From assembly GCA_019637435.1 (NCBI GenBank), contig JAHBVO010000001.1, forward strand, positions 1,984,001 through 2,048,000: 64,000 bases of DNA, in the 5' to 3' direction. Under the pieces are notes generated by a model. It saw nothing but the letters and a program-made list of their open reading frames with translations. It had not been told where the DNA came from and did no database searches. This DNA is from Candidatus Obscuribacterales bacterium. GTDB taxonomy: Bacteria > Cyanobacteriota > Vampirovibrionia > Obscuribacterales > Obscuribacteraceae. Shown piece by piece: positions 34,315-43,599 of this stretch. A program made the translations under genes and the position numbers. Positions within the stretch are counted from its first letter, which is position 1; the number at the start of each line of letters is the position of its first letter.

Positions 34315-35733
34315 CTATTTGCCTTTTGCCGGCGTTGCTGTTGTGGACAAGCTGGCAGTTTCTTTGCCTTCAGAAGCTATGTCCTTTTTGATCACTTCAA
34401 TGGCTTTGTTTAGCTGGATGTCGTGACCATCAGCAGGCGACTTATCGAACTGTTTATAGTGGATGTCGATCCACCAGGGACCTTTGCCGGCATCATAGTC
34501 TTTCTCTTTGAGTTCGACCTTATAGTCTGGATTGATACCGTGTTTGTGAATGTCGGTGTCGTTTGGTGTGAGGTATCTGGCGATAGTCACGTTGATACCG
34601 GAGCCGTCATCAAGGCGATTGATTGCTTGAACCAGCCCCTTGCCGAAGCTGCGTTGTCCGACGAGCTTCGCTCTACCGTTGTCCTTGAGGGCGCCGCTCA
34701 AAATCTCGGAAGCCGAGGCGCTACCCTTGTTGATCAATACAACCATCGGCTGTTTATTGATTGGACGATTCGATGAGAAAGTCGATTGTTTATAGCCATC
34801 TGCGTCGATGGTGCTGACGATCACTCCACGTTCGAGGAACATGTTGGCGATCTCGATAGCATTGCTGAGCAAGCCGCCCGGGTTGTTTCTCAGATCTAGA
34901 ATTAAACCGTCGGTGTTTTCGACTTTGCGAAGAGCATCACGCATCTCTGAATTTGCCTTCGATGAGATGAAGCTATCGAGTCTGATATAGCCAATGTTGC
35001 CAGGAAGAATTTCGCAATTTGCCACTGCTCGAATCGGAATTTCAGCGCGTTGAAGTTTCTTCTTGGTCTTCTTCTGATTCGGCGCCATGAATGTCAGGTC
35101 TACGGAACTATTGATTGGACCACGAATGTTTTTGACGACCTGGTCGAGTGACTGACCTTTGACGGGTTTATCGTCGACTTCGATGATTTCCCAACCGGGA
35201 AGAATGCCTGCCTTGTATGCAGGAGTTCCTTCAATTGGAGCGATGACAACTACTTTATGCTCTTTGTTCATGCCGAGCTGCATACCGACACCGAACAAAT
35301 GCGCTTCGATTTGAGAACGTTCTTCATCGAACGCTTCACGGTCTAGGAAACGGGTGTAGGGATCGCCAAGACTGTAGAGCATGGACTCGATGCCTTTGTG
35401 GGCGTCGTCAAGAGTCTTGAGCTTTCCGTCGTAATGATGCTTCCAACGGTTCCAGTCTTGAGTGCCACCGTCCGGCGCAAATTTTTGCTCGTAATACGTC
35501 TCTTTAATTAGCCGCCAGGCTCTTTGATAGAGCACTTGTGGCATAACGGACGGACCCGTTTTCGCCTGGGCAAGAAGCATCGGATTGTCTTTTCCGGCGG
35601 CGCTTCCATCAGCCACCAGCACGTGAGAGTCAGTTGTATTCTCGCTGGCAATCAGCCAACTTTGAAATCCGAAGAAGCCTGCACAAAGAAGTAATGGAAA
35701 GCCAACTCGGGTTAGCGATTTTCGATTAAACAA
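34315..35733 (-). CDS. C-terminal processing peptidase (S41, Ctp/Prc family)
   Basis: With TTG 35733 (AGAGGA at 6 bases) the protein has 472 residues; GTG 35748 is possible but has no ribosome site and overlaps that element. A signal or anchor helix (VGFPLLLCAGFFGFQSWLIA) is followed by a helical lead, a PDZ domain (about 140-225, HLFGVGMQLG) and the S41 domain. The catalytic pair is S340 in KGSASASE and K365 in RSFGKG, 25 residues apart as in Prc. Such enzymes trim the C-termini of exported proteins in the periplasm. In cyanobacteria CtpA matures PsbA, but no photosystem genes are seen here, so the substrate differs. Confidence 0.92.
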   Translation of the reverse strand: MFNRKSLTRVGFPLLLCAGFFGFQSWLIASENTTDSHVLVADGSAAGKDNPMLLAQAKTGPSVMPQVLYQRAWRLIKETYYEQKFAPDGGTQDWNRWKHHYDGKLKTLDDAHKGIESMLYSLGDPYTRFLDREAFDEERSQIEAHLFGVGMQLGMNKEHKVVVIAPIEGTPAYKAGILPGWEIIEVDDKPVKGQSLDQVVKNIRGPINSSVDLTFMAPNQKKTKKKLQRAEIPIRAVANCEILPGNIGYIRLDSFISSKANSEMRDALRKVENTDGLILDLRNNPGGLLSNAIEIANMFLERGVIVSTIDADGYKQSTFSSNRPINKQPMVVLINKGSASASEILSGALKDNGRAKLVGQRSFGKGLVQAINRLDDGSGINVTIARYLTPNDTDIHKHGINPDYKVELKEKDYDAGKGPWWIDIHYKQFDKSPADGHDIQLNKAIEVIKKDIASEGKETASLSTTATPAKGK

Positions 35734-35748
35734 GATCCGTCCTCTCAC

Positions 35749-36154
35749 TCAATAATTGAGTCCTATTCCAAAATATTAGATCAAATGCATCCAAGAAGTG
35801 ACGGTTAGTCAGACAACCGTAACAACTAGGCACGTCAAATTTGGGCCCTTACTAAAGAAATACCTCTTTTCCATATAAAACTCACGCACCAATAGCCATA
35901 TTCTTTCAGTTAGGGGCAAATAAGATTTCCTGATGTGTGAACCTTTCGAATTTTTAATAATACCCCTTTCAAGTGGCTCTAGTCGATTATTGGGTCGCCT
36001 TTTTGCCAGGATTAGAAGAGAGTTTAAAAATTTCGCGTGTTCACGTCAGTGGCTATTCGCCTACCATGTGCATCGACGGTCATTGAGCTTACTAGTTCCT
36101 CAATCGTAGTTGAAACTTTTGCCATTCGACTACCACTAAAACCCGGGGTGGAAA
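35749..36154. other. About 400-base intergenic region
   Basis: This AT-richer spacer separates the divergent Ctp and flippase-like genes and should hold both promoters. No credible gene, RNA or repeat is seen. A TATAAA lies near 35875. Confidence 0.4.
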
Positions 36155-37273
36155 GTGTCCAAGGGATCCAGCACATTAGAAGCAGACAGCGGCGTTTTTG
36201 CGGCGCAGACGCGCTCGCTCGGCGATGTGGCGCCGGATGAGGTGCCTGTCGCTGATAGCCAACAAACCGAATCAGATGAAGGCAGGCTAGGCTTTTCTGG
36301 GCGTTTTCCCTTGCCTCGTATTTCGCAGCAGTCGAAAACGAGACTCAAATTGCTTATCAGTCTCGCCTTGTTCGGAAGCATTTTCGCCTTCGGAAAAATC
36401 GACCTCTCCGAAAGTATTCAAGCAGCAGTTGCGGCTGACAAAAAATATATTGTCAGCGCGTGCTCGCTTTTCCTTTTGAGCATTTTTGTCATGGCTCACA
36501 GGTGGCAACTTCTGGCTAACGCCGTGGGTCTGCAAAAACCGTTCTTAAAAATGGTCCAGCTTTGCTACGTCGGGCTCTTCTTCAACCTTTTTCTGCCCTC
36601 CACGGTCGGTGGCGACGTCAGCCGCTGCTATTACCTGACCAAAGGCACTAACAAATACCTGCATGCCTTGACCTCAGTTCTCGTAGATCGGGCTATGGGT
36701 CTCGCCGTCCTCCTGCTTTTTGCAACTCTGGGCTTGTTGTTCGGACCAGGCGGCAGTGGACTTCCTCTGCAGATGAAGGTGCCGATCTTCGCTCTCACCG
36801 CCGGAATGTATTGCGTCATTCCTTTCCTTCCCCAACTTTGCACCCGCTTGCTTGGCGAACATAATTGGATCTCGAAGAAACTGAACCAAAGTTCTGCGAA
36901 GGTTTTCTGGGAAGACCGCGGCTTGATATTGATGACTCTGTTTCTATCCGTTGTGAGTCAGATATTGATGGTCGCCTGTCACATCGCTGTTGGACTTGCG
37001 CTCGGACTCGATTCGATCCCGCTCTGGTATTACTTCGTGTTTTATCCGATGGTAGCGGTTCTAGGATTCGTCACACCGAGTGTCAATGGCATCGGCATCC
37101 GCGAATGGGCTTACACATACTTCCTGGCAATCATGGGAGTGGAAAACTCCGTCGCATTGACCTACGCGTTAATCTGGTTGGGTCTCACGACGATGGGTAG
37201 TGTCGTCGGCGGTATCGTCTATGTCCTCGGGCGGTTTCGTCCGATTGAGAAGGACGCGCAGGCTGCATCTTAG
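36155..37273 (+). CDS. Polytopic membrane protein, LPG-synthase TM/flippase-like family
   Basis: The 372-residue protein starts at GTG 36155 behind GGGGTGG. A soluble N-terminus of about 60 residues precedes eight or so transmembrane helices. Segments such as FFNLFLPSTVGGDVSRCYYL, SVLVDRAMGLAVLLL and FVTPSVNGIGIREWAY are hallmarks of the family that includes the flippase part of lysyl-phosphatidylglycerol synthase and AglD-type proteins. The catalytic aminoacyl-transferase part is missing, so lipid or polyprenyl-sugar movement is the likeliest role. No operon partner is seen. Confidence 0.8.
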   Translation: MSKGSSTLEADSGVFAAQTRSLGDVAPDEVPVADSQQTESDEGRLGFSGRFPLPRISQQSKTRLKLLISLALFGSIFAFGKIDLSESIQAAVAADKKYIVSACSLFLLSIFVMAHRWQLLANAVGLQKPFLKMVQLCYVGLFFNLFLPSTVGGDVSRCYYLTKGTNKYLHALTSVLVDRAMGLAVLLLFATLGLLFGPGGSGLPLQMKVPIFALTAGMYCVIPFLPQLCTRLLGEHNWISKKLNQSSAKVFWEDRGLILMTLFLSVVSQILMVACHIAVGLALGLDSIPLWYYFVFYPMVAVLGFVTPSVNGIGIREWAYTYFLAIMGVENSVALTYALIWLGLTTMGSVVGGIVYVLGRFRPIEKDAQAAS

Positions 37274-37608
37274 TTTCTGAAGAACAACTTCCGTGTGAAA
37301 TCGATCTTGGATTTTGCTTGGGGTTTAATTTAGTAGCCTGTAGTTCAATTGAACACGTGCGGAAGGCGTGCATTCGTGTTTCAGTTCTTACAGGAACTAG
37401 GATCGCTTATAGAGCTGGTTCCACCTGGAATATAAAGCTGGCTTATCCAGTTTTTCAAACCACAACCTACTGAGCACGCTTGTGTGTCGGTCACGCGAAA
37501 TTGGACAGTTTACTCTCTTTCTCGCCGGTGAACATTCACCAAGCGAAATCAGAAGTCCAAGGTAAGCAAAACAACCTGCATCTGGAGCGAGCTCCGAAAA
37601 TCGCGATT
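37274..37608. other. 335-base intergenic region at convergent gene ends
   Basis: This lies between the convergent flippase-like gene and the cytochrome b fusion gene. Only a weak hairpin (GGTGAACATTCACC, about 37529-37542) is visible. No gene or RNA is called. Confidence 0.4.
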
Positions 37609-39558
37609 TTACTTCGATAAAGTCATCGCTGCATGATGGTGGCGCTTGATAGTGCGCAGAACATTCTTCGCCCAGTCTTTGAGGGACCCTGAGCCTTCTC
37701 TGACTTCAGTTTCAAAAACTGTTATGGCGTGCATGTGCGCGTCCATTAAGACCTCAACGTATCTTTTGTCGAAATCGCTTCCTGAAAGTTCAGACAGGCT
37801 ATCGATTAGCGCTTTTTGCTCGTTGTTGATATCGGGCGGCAAAATCAGACCCACACCAGCTGCCAGCTCCTTCAACTGTTCATTTGCTGCGCTGTGTTCT
37901 GTCACCATCAGTGATGCCAATTTTTTGACTTCCGGATCGCTAGCTTTACTTTCGGCAAGTTTGCCTAATCGAACCTCGGTCATTCCATCCTGGGCAATCG
38001 CTGCGATACGCGCAATTTCAGCCGGCGCTAGATCTAGTTTTGGCAATTTCTGTGCTGGTGAGCCGGAGACTTCGGAACTGTCTATGACTTGTTCAGGTCG
38101 AAGGTCGACGGGAACGGTGCCTTTTAACAGGTGAGTCGAAGGTCCGGTTTTCAAACCATGTGGGCGGCGTGACTCCAGGAATTTCGTAACCTGTTTCAGT
38201 TCTTCCGCAGACATATTACCTGCATAAGCAGGCATGTTGACCCCACCGTTCACAATTCTGATTGTGATTTGGTCAGGAGATAGGCGTTCGCCAACATCTG
38301 TTAAATCCGGACCCCGCCGGCCGCCATGACCTGAGATGACATGGCAATAAAGACATCCGCGATCGTTGAATACTTTTGCACCCTTTTCGATGTCACTATC
38401 GGTGGTGCCAATTGCAGTTTTTGGAACGGGGGTCGCTTCAAATCTGGGAGTCCAATATTCGTTTACGCCTTCTTGCCATAGCGCTAAAACAGACCCTACT
38501 ACCACTACGACAATTGCCACAGCCCATGGGCGTCTGCGCGCACTGCGCTCGCCGGTATTCGAAATGAATGGCGGCGTCAACATTCCTACTACGAGGAAAA
38601 CGGGGAAGAGAAGAATGAACCAATCTTCGAATTGCGCAGGTACAAGGGCTAGGAGCGCGAAGTACCAGGTCAGGTACCAGTCAGGCTTTGGCTCTGCATT
38701 GATTAGTGATGGGTCCGGTGGGTTTTCGATCACCGGCGGTCCGAAGTACAGTGCGCAGGCGCAAATGCCTAGAACAACTAGCGTGCTGAAAACCGCATCG
38801 CGCCAGGCTGCATGTGGCCAGAAGGCAACGCCTTCCTTCTTCAGTAATTCTTGATACTCTTCGCGATAGGTCTCGCGTTTTACGATCTTCCCTGCCTTCG
38901 GGGGTTCCGAGATACCGTGGTGCAAAACCAACCAGACGTGAAAACCGATCAGAGCGACAAGCAACGCTGGGAATATGAACACGTGCATCGCGAAGAAGTG
39001 GCTCAGAGAAGCAGAACTCACGTTGTCTCCCGAGCAGAGAACACGCACAAGCATAGGTCCGACGAAAGGTGCTCTCAACGCTTGTTCAGCACCGACAGCG
39101 ATTGTCCAAACGGCTGTTTGATCCCAGCGCAAGACCTGCCCGGTAAATGCAATCGCGACGGTTAAGAAAAGCAGAAATACGCCGGAAATCCAGTTGAGTT
39201 CGCGAGGGAACTTGAAGGAACCGAATAAGTAAGTACGAATGGCGTGAGCACCAACGAAAATAATCATCGCCGAAGCGCCGAAATAGTGTGTTGCGCGAAG
39301 CCACGATCCAAATGGGACCTGCTCGGTGATCCACTTGATGCTTTCCCACGCCTGACTTCCGCTTGGTACGTACAGCGTTGAAAGAGCGACGCCCGAGGCT
39401 AGTTGCACAATGAATGAGGTCATGATAGCCGTGCCGAACACGTAAGCCCAGGTCGATTTGCCCGGCACCGGATGCAGCATCATGTGTATGAACGGCTTGA
39501 CTAAGCCTGTTCTGTCCTCAAGCCATTCAAGCGCTTTATCGATTACCTTGTTTGCCAT
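37609..39558 (-). CDS. Cytochrome b - cytochrome c - DUF4142 triple fusion (bc complex)
   Basis: The 649-residue protein has three parts. Residues 1-370 are a full-length cytochrome b. Heme ligands are H91/H105 (13 between) and H192/H207 (14 between, the b6 spacing). The Qo motif is PDWY at 292-295 instead of PEWY. Residues about 385-465 are a cytochrome c domain (C402-LY-C405-H406, M442 as likely axial Met). Residues about 512-648 match DUF4142, a ferritin-like helical family normally found as separate exported proteins (DGMTEVRLGKLAESKA, LSGSDFDKRYVEVLMDAHMHA). The gene is last in the respiratory operon, 49 bases after Rieske. It oxidises quinol and passes electrons to its own cytochrome c. 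The DUF4142 part has no known role in this setting. Confidence 0.9.
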   Translation of the reverse strand: MANKVIDKALEWLEDRTGLVKPFIHMMLHPVPGKSTWAYVFGTAIMTSFIVQLASGVALSTLYVPSGSQAWESIKWITEQVPFGSWLRATHYFGASAMIIFVGAHAIRTYLFGSFKFPRELNWISGVFLLFLTVAIAFTGQVLRWDQTAVWTIAVGAEQALRAPFVGPMLVRVLCSGDNVSSASLSHFFAMHVFIFPALLVALIGFHVWLVLHHGISEPPKAGKIVKRETYREEYQELLKKEGVAFWPHAAWRDAVFSTLVVLGICACALYFGPPVIENPPDPSLINAEPKPDWYLTWYFALLALVPAQFEDWFILLFPVFLVVGMLTPPFISNTGERSARRRPWAVAIVVVVVGSVLALWQEGVNEYWTPRFEATPVPKTAIGTTDSDIEKGAKVFNDRGCLYCHVISGHGGRRGPDLTDVGERLSPDQITIRIVNGGVNMPAYAGNMSAEELKQVTKFLESRRPHGLKTGPSTHLLKGTVPVDLRPEQVIDSSEVSGSPAQKLPKLDLAPAEIARIAAIAQDGMTEVRLGKLAESKASDPEVKKLASLMVTEHSAANEQLKELAAGVGLILPPDINNEQKALIDSLSELSGSDFDKRYVEVLMDAHMHAITVFETEVREGSGSLKDWAKNVLRTIKRHHHAAMTLSK

Positions 39559-39607
39559 TTCGAACTCATCTATCTAACTCTGCGCACTACGAATTTTCGC
39601 GAAAGCG

Positions 39608-40150
39608 CTAACCTTCGGTCAGCACTGGACCAACTTTGATTTCTACCTGACCCTTCGCGATACGAGTCGGATATCTGTGTAATGGACGCGGCGGAGGACC
39701 GCCTGCGACACTGCCGTCACTGTAGTAAACACCGCCGTGGCACGGGCACATGAAGAGTTCTGCGCCCGCTTCCCAGCGCACCGGGCATCCCAGGTGCGTG
39801 CAGTTAACGGCGAATGCTTCGAAGTTTCCTTCGTCGACACGCCGTAACCAGGCAGTTCTCTTAGCGCAGTCGCCGTCCCATGGCAGACCGGTTGTATCTC
39901 TGAAAACAACCGCAACCGTTTTCCCCGGCTCGAATTTTTCGAGTTCACCGACCTTAATCCAGTCTTCTCTGCTGGGAACCAGAAAATACTCGAATGCAAA
40001 ACCGATAGCCGGAATCGCGACGATCATTCCGATGAAACCAGAGCAGACAACACTTACGAGTTTGAGAAACTCGGTGCGACTTATTAAAACCGTCGACCAA
40101 TTGATCGCGACTTTCGGTTCTTCTTTCGGTTGTTCATCACTGCAACACAT
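39608..40150 (-). CDS. Rieske iron-sulfur protein of the bc complex
   Basis: The 180-residue protein has one N-terminal membrane anchor (about 30-56) and a Rieske domain. Expected cluster ligands are C117 and H119 (CTHLGC) and C135 and H138 (CPCHGG), and C122 and C137 would form the disulfide. It takes electrons from quinol at the Qo site and passes them to the cytochrome c part of the next gene's product. Its start overlaps the small membrane gene by 14 bases. No Tat twin-arginine motif is obvious (LISRTEF at the anchor has a single Arg). Confidence 0.92.
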   Translation of the reverse strand: MCCSDEQPKEEPKVAINWSTVLISRTEFLKLVSVVCSGFIGMIVAIPAIGFAFEYFLVPSREDWIKVGELEKFEPGKTVAVVFRDTTGLPWDGDCAKRTAWLRRVDEGNFEAFAVNCTHLGCPVRWEAGAELFMCPCHGGVYYSDGSVAGGPPPRPLHRYPTRIAKGQVEIKVGPVLTEG

Positions 40151-40544
40151 CTTTTCTCATATCCTCAATCCAACCTGCTGCGCCTAACAAAAACAGAAAC
40201 AGCCCTGCCAGTGACAATATCCAGTGCGTCACGACACCGAATGCAATACCAGTGGTGCCGAGCGCAAGAGTGGCGGGCCAGATCGTGGGCGGTGGAATTC
40301 TTATCAGCTCGAGTTCTTCGCCCGGGATCCACTCAACTTCTTGCGGCTCTCCTTTTAATTCAGACGAGTCGCCAGTGACCGCTGGCTGTCCTGCAGATTG
40401 TGGTGAATGCGCTGTCAACGATAGGGTCGCTGCAGCCGATTGCTCGTCTGCCTCTCGTTTGTCGACAGATGCTTCAGCTGCAGATGGTATCGTTTCCGCA
40501 GCTTTTCCTTCCGGTGATTGCTCATCAGGCCGCTGTTCTGACAT
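40137..40544 (-). CDS. Small two-span membrane protein of the respiratory operon
   Basis: The 135-residue protein begins at ATG 40544 or 40547, behind AGGAG. An 80-residue acidic, Ala/Ser/Glu-rich soluble part leads to WIPGEELELIRIPPPTIWP and two transmembrane helices (about 90-125). Position and layout fit a subunit-IV-like accessory protein of a caa3 oxidase, but no motif proves it. It overlaps ctaG upstream and Rieske downstream, so its production is coupled to theirs. Confidence 0.6.
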   Translation of the reverse strand: MSEQRPDEQSPEGKAAETIPSAAEASVDKREADEQSAAATLSLTAHSPQSAGQPAVTGDSSELKGEPQEVEWIPGEELELIRIPPPTIWPATLALGTTGIAFGVVTHWILSLAGLFLFLLGAAGWIEDMRKDVLQ

Positions 40545-41352
40545 CATCAATCTCCTTTTCGGCAAGCCATTCAACCATCACTGCCATAAGCGCCCAGAAG
40601 AAAGTGAGCGTGCAGATTACCCACATGATTGCGCCCCCTAGCTTCTGATCTTCTACTGGATTCAGACCCCATTCGTCGCGAAGCAGTGGGAGAAGATGGT
40701 ATTGGTCATAGGGATGGGCGTAAGCGCTGTAGAAAGAAACATCAGAGATGGTGTAAACCATTCCGAGGATAGAAGCTAAGAACGCGGCTACCGTCAAATA
40801 CGTTGTCGCCGACATCGGTTTAAGCCTTCCTTCCTGAATAGGTTTAAACACCGGCCACCAGAGCATTACACCTGAAACGATATAAGTGATGTGCTCGATG
40901 ATATGAATCGGCTCGCTTTGAAGAGTAATATCGTAAATCGGCGGCACATGCCATCCAAGCATTACGACCGTGGCGATTGTTACTGTGAAAACCGGATTGG
41001 ACAGAGCGTTTTCAGCCCAGCGAATCGCCGGCACTTTCAACCATCGTCGGACGAGCTCTTCGGACAGCGATACCACCAGTAGTAGCGGACCAATGAATTC
41101 TAAAATCATATGCTGCAGCATATGAGCACTGAAGAGATATTGATCTCCCAGCTCGTCCAGCGGCGACATCAACGCCAGCCACAAAAGTAAAACGCCGGTC
41201 AGAAAAACGTAACTCTTAAAATCAAACGAGAATTTTTTCGACCACAGATACGCGCCAGTCATGGCGATTAAACCGATGGCGACCGATGGAATAGGTTCCC
41301 AATGTGATTGAAGCAAGTTTAAAAGTTCAGGCGTCACGATACGAATCTCCAT
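40525..41352 (-). CDS. ctaG: Cytochrome c oxidase assembly factor CtaG (caa3 type)
   Basis: The 275-residue protein has about seven transmembrane helices and the family pattern LMSPLDELGDQYLFSAHMLQHMILEFIGPLLLV, with paired His near FSAHMLQH. CtaG of the caa3 type helps insert copper or build the oxidase. The ATG at 41352 gives the family length; the open frame upstream lies within coxC. It overlaps coxC by 19 bases. Confidence 0.88.
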   Translation of the reverse strand: MEIRIVTPELLNLLQSHWEPIPSVAIGLIAMTGAYLWSKKFSFDFKSYVFLTGVLLLWLALMSPLDELGDQYLFSAHMLQHMILEFIGPLLLVVSLSEELVRRWLKVPAIRWAENALSNPVFTVTIATVVMLGWHVPPIYDITLQSEPIHIIEHITYIVSGVMLWWPVFKPIQEGRLKPMSATTYLTVAAFLASILGMVYTISDVSFYSAYAHPYDQYHLLPLLRDEWGLNPVEDQKLGGAIMWVICTLTFFWALMAVMVEWLAEKEIDDVRTAA

Positions 41353-41942
41353 AGGTAAACGACGGAAAAGACTGCGACCCAGACTACGTCTACAAAGTGC
41401 CAGTAAAGCGAGACACACGTCAGACCTGCTTCGGTCAGTTCACCTTGCTTGCCTCGCACCATAATCCATAGAGCCACCGAAAGTAGTATTAGTCCGACAA
41501 TCACGTGAAATCCGTGAAAACCGGTCAATGTGAAAAACGTGCTTCCGAATAAGTCACGGCTAATAGTGAGCTTCTCGCTTATGAGTTCTGAATATTCAAG
41601 GGCTTGACCGCAAATGAAAATTGCTCCCAGCACGATCGTCAAGATCATCCAGAAGATAGCCATACCGCTGTGTTTTTCATGAGCCTTTTCGGAAAGCCAC
41701 AGTGTGAAACTGCTTGCGAAGAGTGCGATTGAAAAGAGTCCAGTCTTTGTGACATCCAGATGCCATGCGGCCATTTCGCCGGTTCCGTACTGCGAATGGA
41801 AATTGACATAAGCGAGAATGAGCAGGAGAAAGAACATCGATTCGGAACCGATGAAAAGCAACATGCCCATGACGTTGCGGTTCATTGTCATATTCGAGTC
41901 GAGAGGATGTTTCGCAATTGGTGCGACTGATTGGTTATGCAT
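41334..41942 (-). CDS. coxC: Cytochrome c oxidase subunit III
   Basis: The 202-residue protein has five transmembrane helices and the typical segments GMLLFIGSESMFFLLLILAY, FFTLTGFHGFHVIVGLILL and YWHFVDVVWVAVFSVVYLW. This is the shorter bacterial form without the two N-terminal helices. ATG 41942 follows GGAG at 8 bases and overlaps the coxA stop by 8 bases; the longer frame to 42005 lies inside coxA. Subunit III stabilises the proton-uptake side of the oxidase. Confidence 0.93.
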   Translation of the reverse strand: MHNQSVAPIAKHPLDSNMTMNRNVMGMLLFIGSESMFFLLLILAYVNFHSQYGTGEMAAWHLDVTKTGLFSIALFASSFTLWLSEKAHEKHSGMAIFWMILTIVLGAIFICGQALEYSELISEKLTISRDLFGSTFFTLTGFHGFHVIVGLILLSVALWIMVRGKQGELTEAGLTCVSLYWHFVDVVWVAVFSVVYLWRFVS

Positions 41943-43599
41943 GGTGTTCTCCATCGCCTCCACTGCCGAATTGAAGATCCCAGAGTGGTCGTCGGCTGCG
42001 TACAACCGGAACTCGTTCGAAGTTTTCCCCTATCGGTGGCGAGTCTGCCAACCATTCCAGCGTCCATGCATTCCATGGATTTGGTCCGGCGATTTTTCCG
42101 TGATAGAAACTCCAGACCAGGTTGTAGAGGAATAGCAGCATTGATGCGACCAGGACAAATGACCAGCATGAGGAGAAGAAGTTCAACTCCGCCCACCCCG
42201 GCATCCCTAGAGGATATGTCCAGACGCGGCGCGGCATCCCGAGAACGCCGAGGATGTGCATGACAAAGAAGGTTCCGTTGAATCCGAATACCATCAGCCA
42301 GAACTGCCACTTACCGAGGGTTTCGGACATCATGCGTCCGGTCACTTTCGGATACCAGTAATAGACGCCACTTATGAGCGAGAAGAGCATTCCGCCTACC
42401 AGAACATAGTGGAAGTGAGCTACTACGAAATAGCTGTCAGTAAGTTGCCAGTCGAGTGGGATTACTGCAAATGCAACTCCACTCAAACCACCGATTGTGA
42501 ATTGAATGAGGAATGCCATCGCATGCAGCATGGCGACCGTAAAGCGAAGCTTGCCGCCCCACATCGTCGCCAGCCAGGACCACACTTTGATGCCGGTGGG
42601 AACTGCAATGAGCAAGCTTGTGACCGCGAAGATATAGAGCGGTGCAAATCCGAGACCAGCAGCGAACATATGGTGCACCCAGACACCAAAACTCAAGAAT
42701 GTGATAGCCACTGTCGATGCCGCCATAACGCCGGCTCCGAAAAGCAACTTCCGAGAGAAGACTGGAATAACTTCTGATATGGCTCCCCAGCCGGGTAGGA
42801 TGAGAATGTAAACCTCAGGATGACCGAAGAACCAGAAGAAGTGCTGCCATAAAAGTGGCGAACCACCAACGGTGGCATCGAAGAACTTCGTATTCAAAGT
42901 GCGGTCAAAAAGGATCATGACCAGCGCAGCGTTTAACGCCGGAAGCGAGAAGACGACGAGGAAGCCGTCCATTAGAATCATCCAGACGAAAAGAGGTACA
43001 CGTTTCAACGTCATCCCCGGCGCTCGCATCGTCAGGATTGTGACGATCAAATTGACCCCGGTCGCTACGGAACCTATACCAGTTACGAATAGACTCAGTG
43101 CCCAGTAATTTTGTCCGTTGTTGAAGAGATATCCCTTTTCGCTCAAAGGCGGATATGCAAACCATCCGGCAGCAGGCGCGCCTCCGGAGAGGAAACTGAA
43201 GAAGAGCATGATTGCGCCGAACAGATAAACCCAGTAGCCGAATGAGTTTAGCCTTGGAAAAGCCATGTCGCGCGCCCCGATCATCAGAGGCGTTAGATAA
43301 ACAGCAAATCCGAACAGCAACGGCATTCCGACGAAGAACACCATCGTGGTACCGTGCATGGTGAATATCTGGTTGTAGACTTCCTGGCTGACGACGTGCG
43401 ACATTGGAAACATCAGTTGCAGACGGATTGTCAGCCCCATCAGGGCCCCGACGACGAGAAATCCGAACGCCGACAATATATAAAGAATGCCGAGTTGTTT
43501 GTGGTCAATCGACGTCAGCCAACTGAGAATGCCCTGATATTCAGGAACTTCTGCTAGCCAATTAACTGGTTTGTGCGTATGAATAGTCCCGCCGGTCAT
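41935..43599 (-). CDS. coxA: Cytochrome c oxidase subunit I (A-family, caa3 type)
   Basis: The 554-residue protein has twelve membrane helices. Ligands are H82 and H397 for heme a, H395 for heme a3, and H260, H309 and H310 for CuB, with Y264 in HPEVY as the His-Tyr crosslink. Proton channels look intact: D111 (D channel), K338 (K channel) and E262. This is an A1-type proton-pumping oxidase. Its start overlaps coxB by 4 bases (ATGA). Confidence 0.97.
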   Translation of the reverse strand: MTGGTIHTHKPVNWLAEVPEYQGILSWLTSIDHKQLGILYILSAFGFLVVGALMGLTIRLQLMFPMSHVVSQEVYNQIFTMHGTTMVFFVGMPLLFGFAVYLTPLMIGARDMAFPRLNSFGYWVYLFGAIMLFFSFLSGGAPAAGWFAYPPLSEKGYLFNNGQNYWALSLFVTGIGSVATGVNLIVTILTMRAPGMTLKRVPLFVWMILMDGFLVVFSLPALNAALVMILFDRTLNTKFFDATVGGSPLLWQHFFWFFGHPEVYILILPGWGAISEVIPVFSRKLLFGAGVMAASTVAITFLSFGVWVHHMFAAGLGFAPLYIFAVTSLLIAVPTGIKVWSWLATMWGGKLRFTVAMLHAMAFLIQFTIGGLSGVAFAVIPLDWQLTDSYFVVAHFHYVLVGGMLFSLISGVYYWYPKVTGRMMSETLGKWQFWLMVFGFNGTFFVMHILGVLGMPRRVWTYPLGMPGWAELNFFSSCWSFVLVASMLLFLYNLVWSFYHGKIAGPNPWNAWTLEWLADSPPIGENFERVPVVRSRRPLWDLQFGSGGDGEHHA

